From DATAEU01 sp046735355 (lineage in GTDB: Bacteria; Actinomycetota; UBA4738; HRBIN12): a stretch of DNA of 5,477 nt. The stretch is from NCBI GenBank assembly GCA_046735355.1, contig JBKPTC010000012.1, positions 1 through 5,477 of the forward strand, read 5' to 3'. The position numbers and the translations under genes are program-made. Of the stretch, positions 4,981 to 5,477 are shown piece by piece. Under the pieces are notes generated by a model. That model saw nothing but the letters and a program-made list of their open reading frames with translations. It was not told the origin of the DNA and searched no databases. The first letter of the stretch is position 1; every line of letters starts with the position of its first letter.

Positions 4981-5477
4981 ATGAACGACGCTCCCGACGA
5001 CATGACGTCCAACGACGCCGCCCTCGACGAGACGCAGGAACCCGGCGTCGTCGAGGTGCCCGAGGCGCCCGAGATCCAAGAGCCACCATTCCGGCCGGCC
5101 GACGAGACGCTTCGGATCGGCGGAAGCGCGCAGGCGGATGAGGATCCGCAGGGCGGACAGGTCGAGGTCTTGAGCGCCGAAGAACCCGAGCCCGAGCTTG
5201 CCTCGACGATCGAGGCCATCGGCGCCGGTCCGACCGACCGCGTGACGGTGCAGGTCGAGGCCGAGGAGCCGGTGCTGCCGCCGGGCGACGACGTGCCGTC
5301 GGACCGCACGGTCGAGGCGCCGCTCGAGGAGGCGGTCGAGATGCCGGCCGAGGACGCTCTCGAGGCGGCAACCGTCGACATCGACGGAGCCGTCGACGCA
5401 GCCGACGAGCCGGCGGCGGCGGCGGAGGACGCGCTCGAGCCCGCTCCGGCGGCGCTCGATGCGCCGGAGGGCGAGGT
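4981..5477 (+). CDS. nusG: Probable NusG, acidic N-terminal extension only; cut by window edge
   Basis: The frame opens at ATG 4981, 17 bases after secE, and remains open for 165 codons to the right edge. The visible part is extremely acidic and Pro/Ala/Val-rich: 47 Asp/Glu against 4 Arg and no Lys, with one Phe as the only aromatic residue. It should be disordered. No NGN or KOW domain is visible, so the identification as NusG (the transcription elongation/termination factor that binds RNA polymerase) rests on position immediately after secE, where nusG is nearly always found. It also rests on the known presence of acidic N-terminal extensions in actinobacterial NusG. An extension of at least 165 residues is long. 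The RBS is poor (GGA, 11 bases upstream); ATG at 5002 is a possible alternative but has no better site. It could instead be an unrelated acidic protein inserted between secE and nusG. Confidence 0.75.
   Translation, partial: MNDAPDDMTSNDAALDETQEPGVVEVPEAPEIQEPPFRPADETLRIGGSAQADEDPQGGQVEVLSAEEPEPELASTIEAIGAGPTDRVTVQVEAEEPVLPPGDDVPSDRTVEAPLEEAVEMPAEDALEAATVDIDGAVDAADEPAAAAEDALEPAPAALDAPEGE

Noticed and set aside
1..5477. CRISPR array, insertion sequence or other mobile element.
   Set aside because: No regularly spaced direct repeats, terminal inverted repeats with transposase, or integrase genes were seen by eye on either strand.

Overview
The window is GC-rich DNA of bacterial, very probably actinobacterial, origin. 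The main support is gene order. An elongator tRNA-Met, rpmG, a pair of small MaoC/hot-dog hydratase genes, tRNA-Trp, secE and a nusG-type start lie in the same order and on the same strand as metT-rpmG2-hadA-hadB-hadC-trpT-secE-nusG of Mycobacterium tuberculosis. GTG starts, 4-base GTGA gene overlaps, tRNAs without an encoded CCA and a long acidic leader on the presumed NusG also fit. I cannot fix the class; a deep-branching actinobacterium such as an acidimicrobial lineage is a guess.

Layout, left to right. 1-428 (-): the 5' part of a small single-pass membrane protein gene that runs off the left edge. 559-632 (+): tRNA-Met(CAU). 673-837 (+): ribosomal protein bL33 (rpmG). 872-1597 (-): a NarL/LuxR-type response regulator without a kinase beside it. 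1604-1783: a divergent spacer with a good promoter and a possible leaderless 31-codon upstream ORF. 1784-2173 and 2170-2604 (+): HadA-like and HadB-like hot-dog proteins, overlapping by GTGA. 2605-2655: a short convergent gap with a hairpin. 2656-4338 (-): a 560-residue, soluble, apparently coiled-coil protein of unknown function. 4339-4521: a divergent spacer with promoters in both directions. 4522-4595 (+): tRNA-Trp(CCA). 4661-4963 (+): secE. 4981-edge (+): the acidic N-terminal leader of what is probably NusG. No gap without a gene exceeds 300 bases.

How the genes work together. The plus-strand genes are mainly translation, transcription and secretion housekeeping (tRNAs, bL33, SecE, NusG) plus a lipid-type dehydratase pair. 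HadB has the catalytic Asp/His, and HadA is probably the non-catalytic, substrate-binding partner. The two minus-strand genes, the regulator and the coiled-coil protein, interrupt this block compared with M. tuberculosis, and no hadC-like gene is present. I see no CRISPR array, insertion sequence, phage gene or recognisable defence system. The points most worth a second look are the uORF/GTGA coupling ahead of hadA, the shortened HadA, the internally repeated coiled-coil protein, and the NusG leader of at least 165 residues.
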